From: Chlorobiota bacterium
GTDB lineage: Bacteria > Bacteroidota > Ignavibacteria > OLB7
Direction of reading: 5' to 3'
Assembly (NCBI GenBank): GCA_016788565.1
Contig: JAEUSP010000088.1
Location: 1-64,000, forward strand
DNA length: 64,000 nucleotides
In this document: piece by piece, positions 63,677 to 64,000 of the stretch
Position numbering within the stretch: the first letter of the stretch is position 1
Layout of the letters: each line of letters starts with the position of its first letter
Notes under the pieces: generated by a model
The model's input: only the letters and a program-made list of their open reading frames with translations
What the model was told of the DNA's origin: nothing
Databases searched by the model: none
Position numbers and translations under genes: made by a program

Positions 63677-64000
63677 GCAAGGATTGAGTTGGTTTGTTGT
63701 TGCGAGCAAATATAGGGGGATGGGGGAAGTTGGGGGCAACGTGGGGATGTTTCTTCTTTGCCGCGATCCCAATGCGGCAGTGTACGGTTGCTCGGTTTGC
63801 GGATGTCCGCCACCCTTCAAGCCCCCCTGCCCTGCCGCGGAAGGGGAACAAGAAAACAACGGTGCAGGCTTGCACTGATAGCATCAAAGCCTGTTGATAG
63901 CTTACTATAAGCGCGAGCCGAATGTTTTTTTTGTAACCCCTGTCACAACCGCAGGTTCTATTACATTATTCCAGTAAGAAGCCAAAAAATTGACACCGCC
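63677..64000. other. Intergenic end of window, nothing recognised
   Basis: No gene, RNA or repeat was recognised. The last ~100 bp are AT-richer and contain a TTGATAGCTTACTATAAGC stretch that might hold a promoter, but the evidence is weak. Confidence 0.5.

Overview
The window is 64 kb of bacterial chromosome, GC-rich overall, with AT-richer stretches at about 1-1440, 33060-34560 and 54270-59940. It suggests a member of the Bacteroidota/Chlorobi (FCB) superphylum, perhaps a Kapabacteria- or Ignavibacteria-like lineage. The reasons are large secreted proteins with Asp-box (BNR) repeats and type IX secretion-like C-terminal domains, a bacillithiol gene (bshB1), a Bacteroidota-type lipoprotein usually misnamed Maf, a giant TANFOR-like protein beside a beta-barrel protein, and a recA promoter of the TTTG-N19-TAnnTTnG kind. 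No rRNA, tRNA, CRISPR array, phage or transposase gene was seen. The taxonomy is inference.

Layout. 1-1722: minus-strand pair of a truncated galactose-oxidase-like protein and a BNR protein cut by the window edge. 1982-5939: acyl-CoA carboxyltransferase, Yip1 membrane protein, recR and a methyltransferase. 5985-10486: an operon-like run of two lipoproteins, a heparinase II/III-like protein and a polysaccharide flippase. 10894-22513: recA, two very large BNR proteins, a flavin reductase, dacB, a candidate structured RNA with its own terminator, and bshB1. 22605-30106 (minus strand): lipoprotein, cysS, alpha/beta hydrolase, then the overlapping run trypsin-like protease, lptB, secreted protein, mog. 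30492-45026 (minus strand): an Fn3 protein, a 3410-residue secreted protein and its beta-barrel neighbour. 45455-52895: enolase, a phosphohexomutase, a GalT/HIT-like protein, a GT9 glycosyltransferase and an MsbA-like exporter. 53032-63676: a HipA-like kinase with DUF3037 partner, a further BNR protein, a DNRLRE lipoprotein, a TPR-HTH regulator, an outer-membrane protein, a CPBP protease and an FAH-family enzyme.

Functional themes are envelope and surface biology (LptB, MsbA-like exporter, GT9, flippase, heparinase-like protein, DacB, protease, many exported Asp-box proteins), central metabolism (enolase, hexomutase, carboxyltransferase) and recombination (recA, recR).

The most unusual feature is the intergenic DNA. 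Almost every larger gap holds repeats: three families of heptanucleotide tandem repeats, which twice run to within a few bases of a start codon; three families of short palindromic or MITE-like elements, one apparently nested in another; and tandem repeats placed directly before the ATG of two exported BNR proteins. A structured, terminator-ended RNA candidate lies upstream of bshB1.
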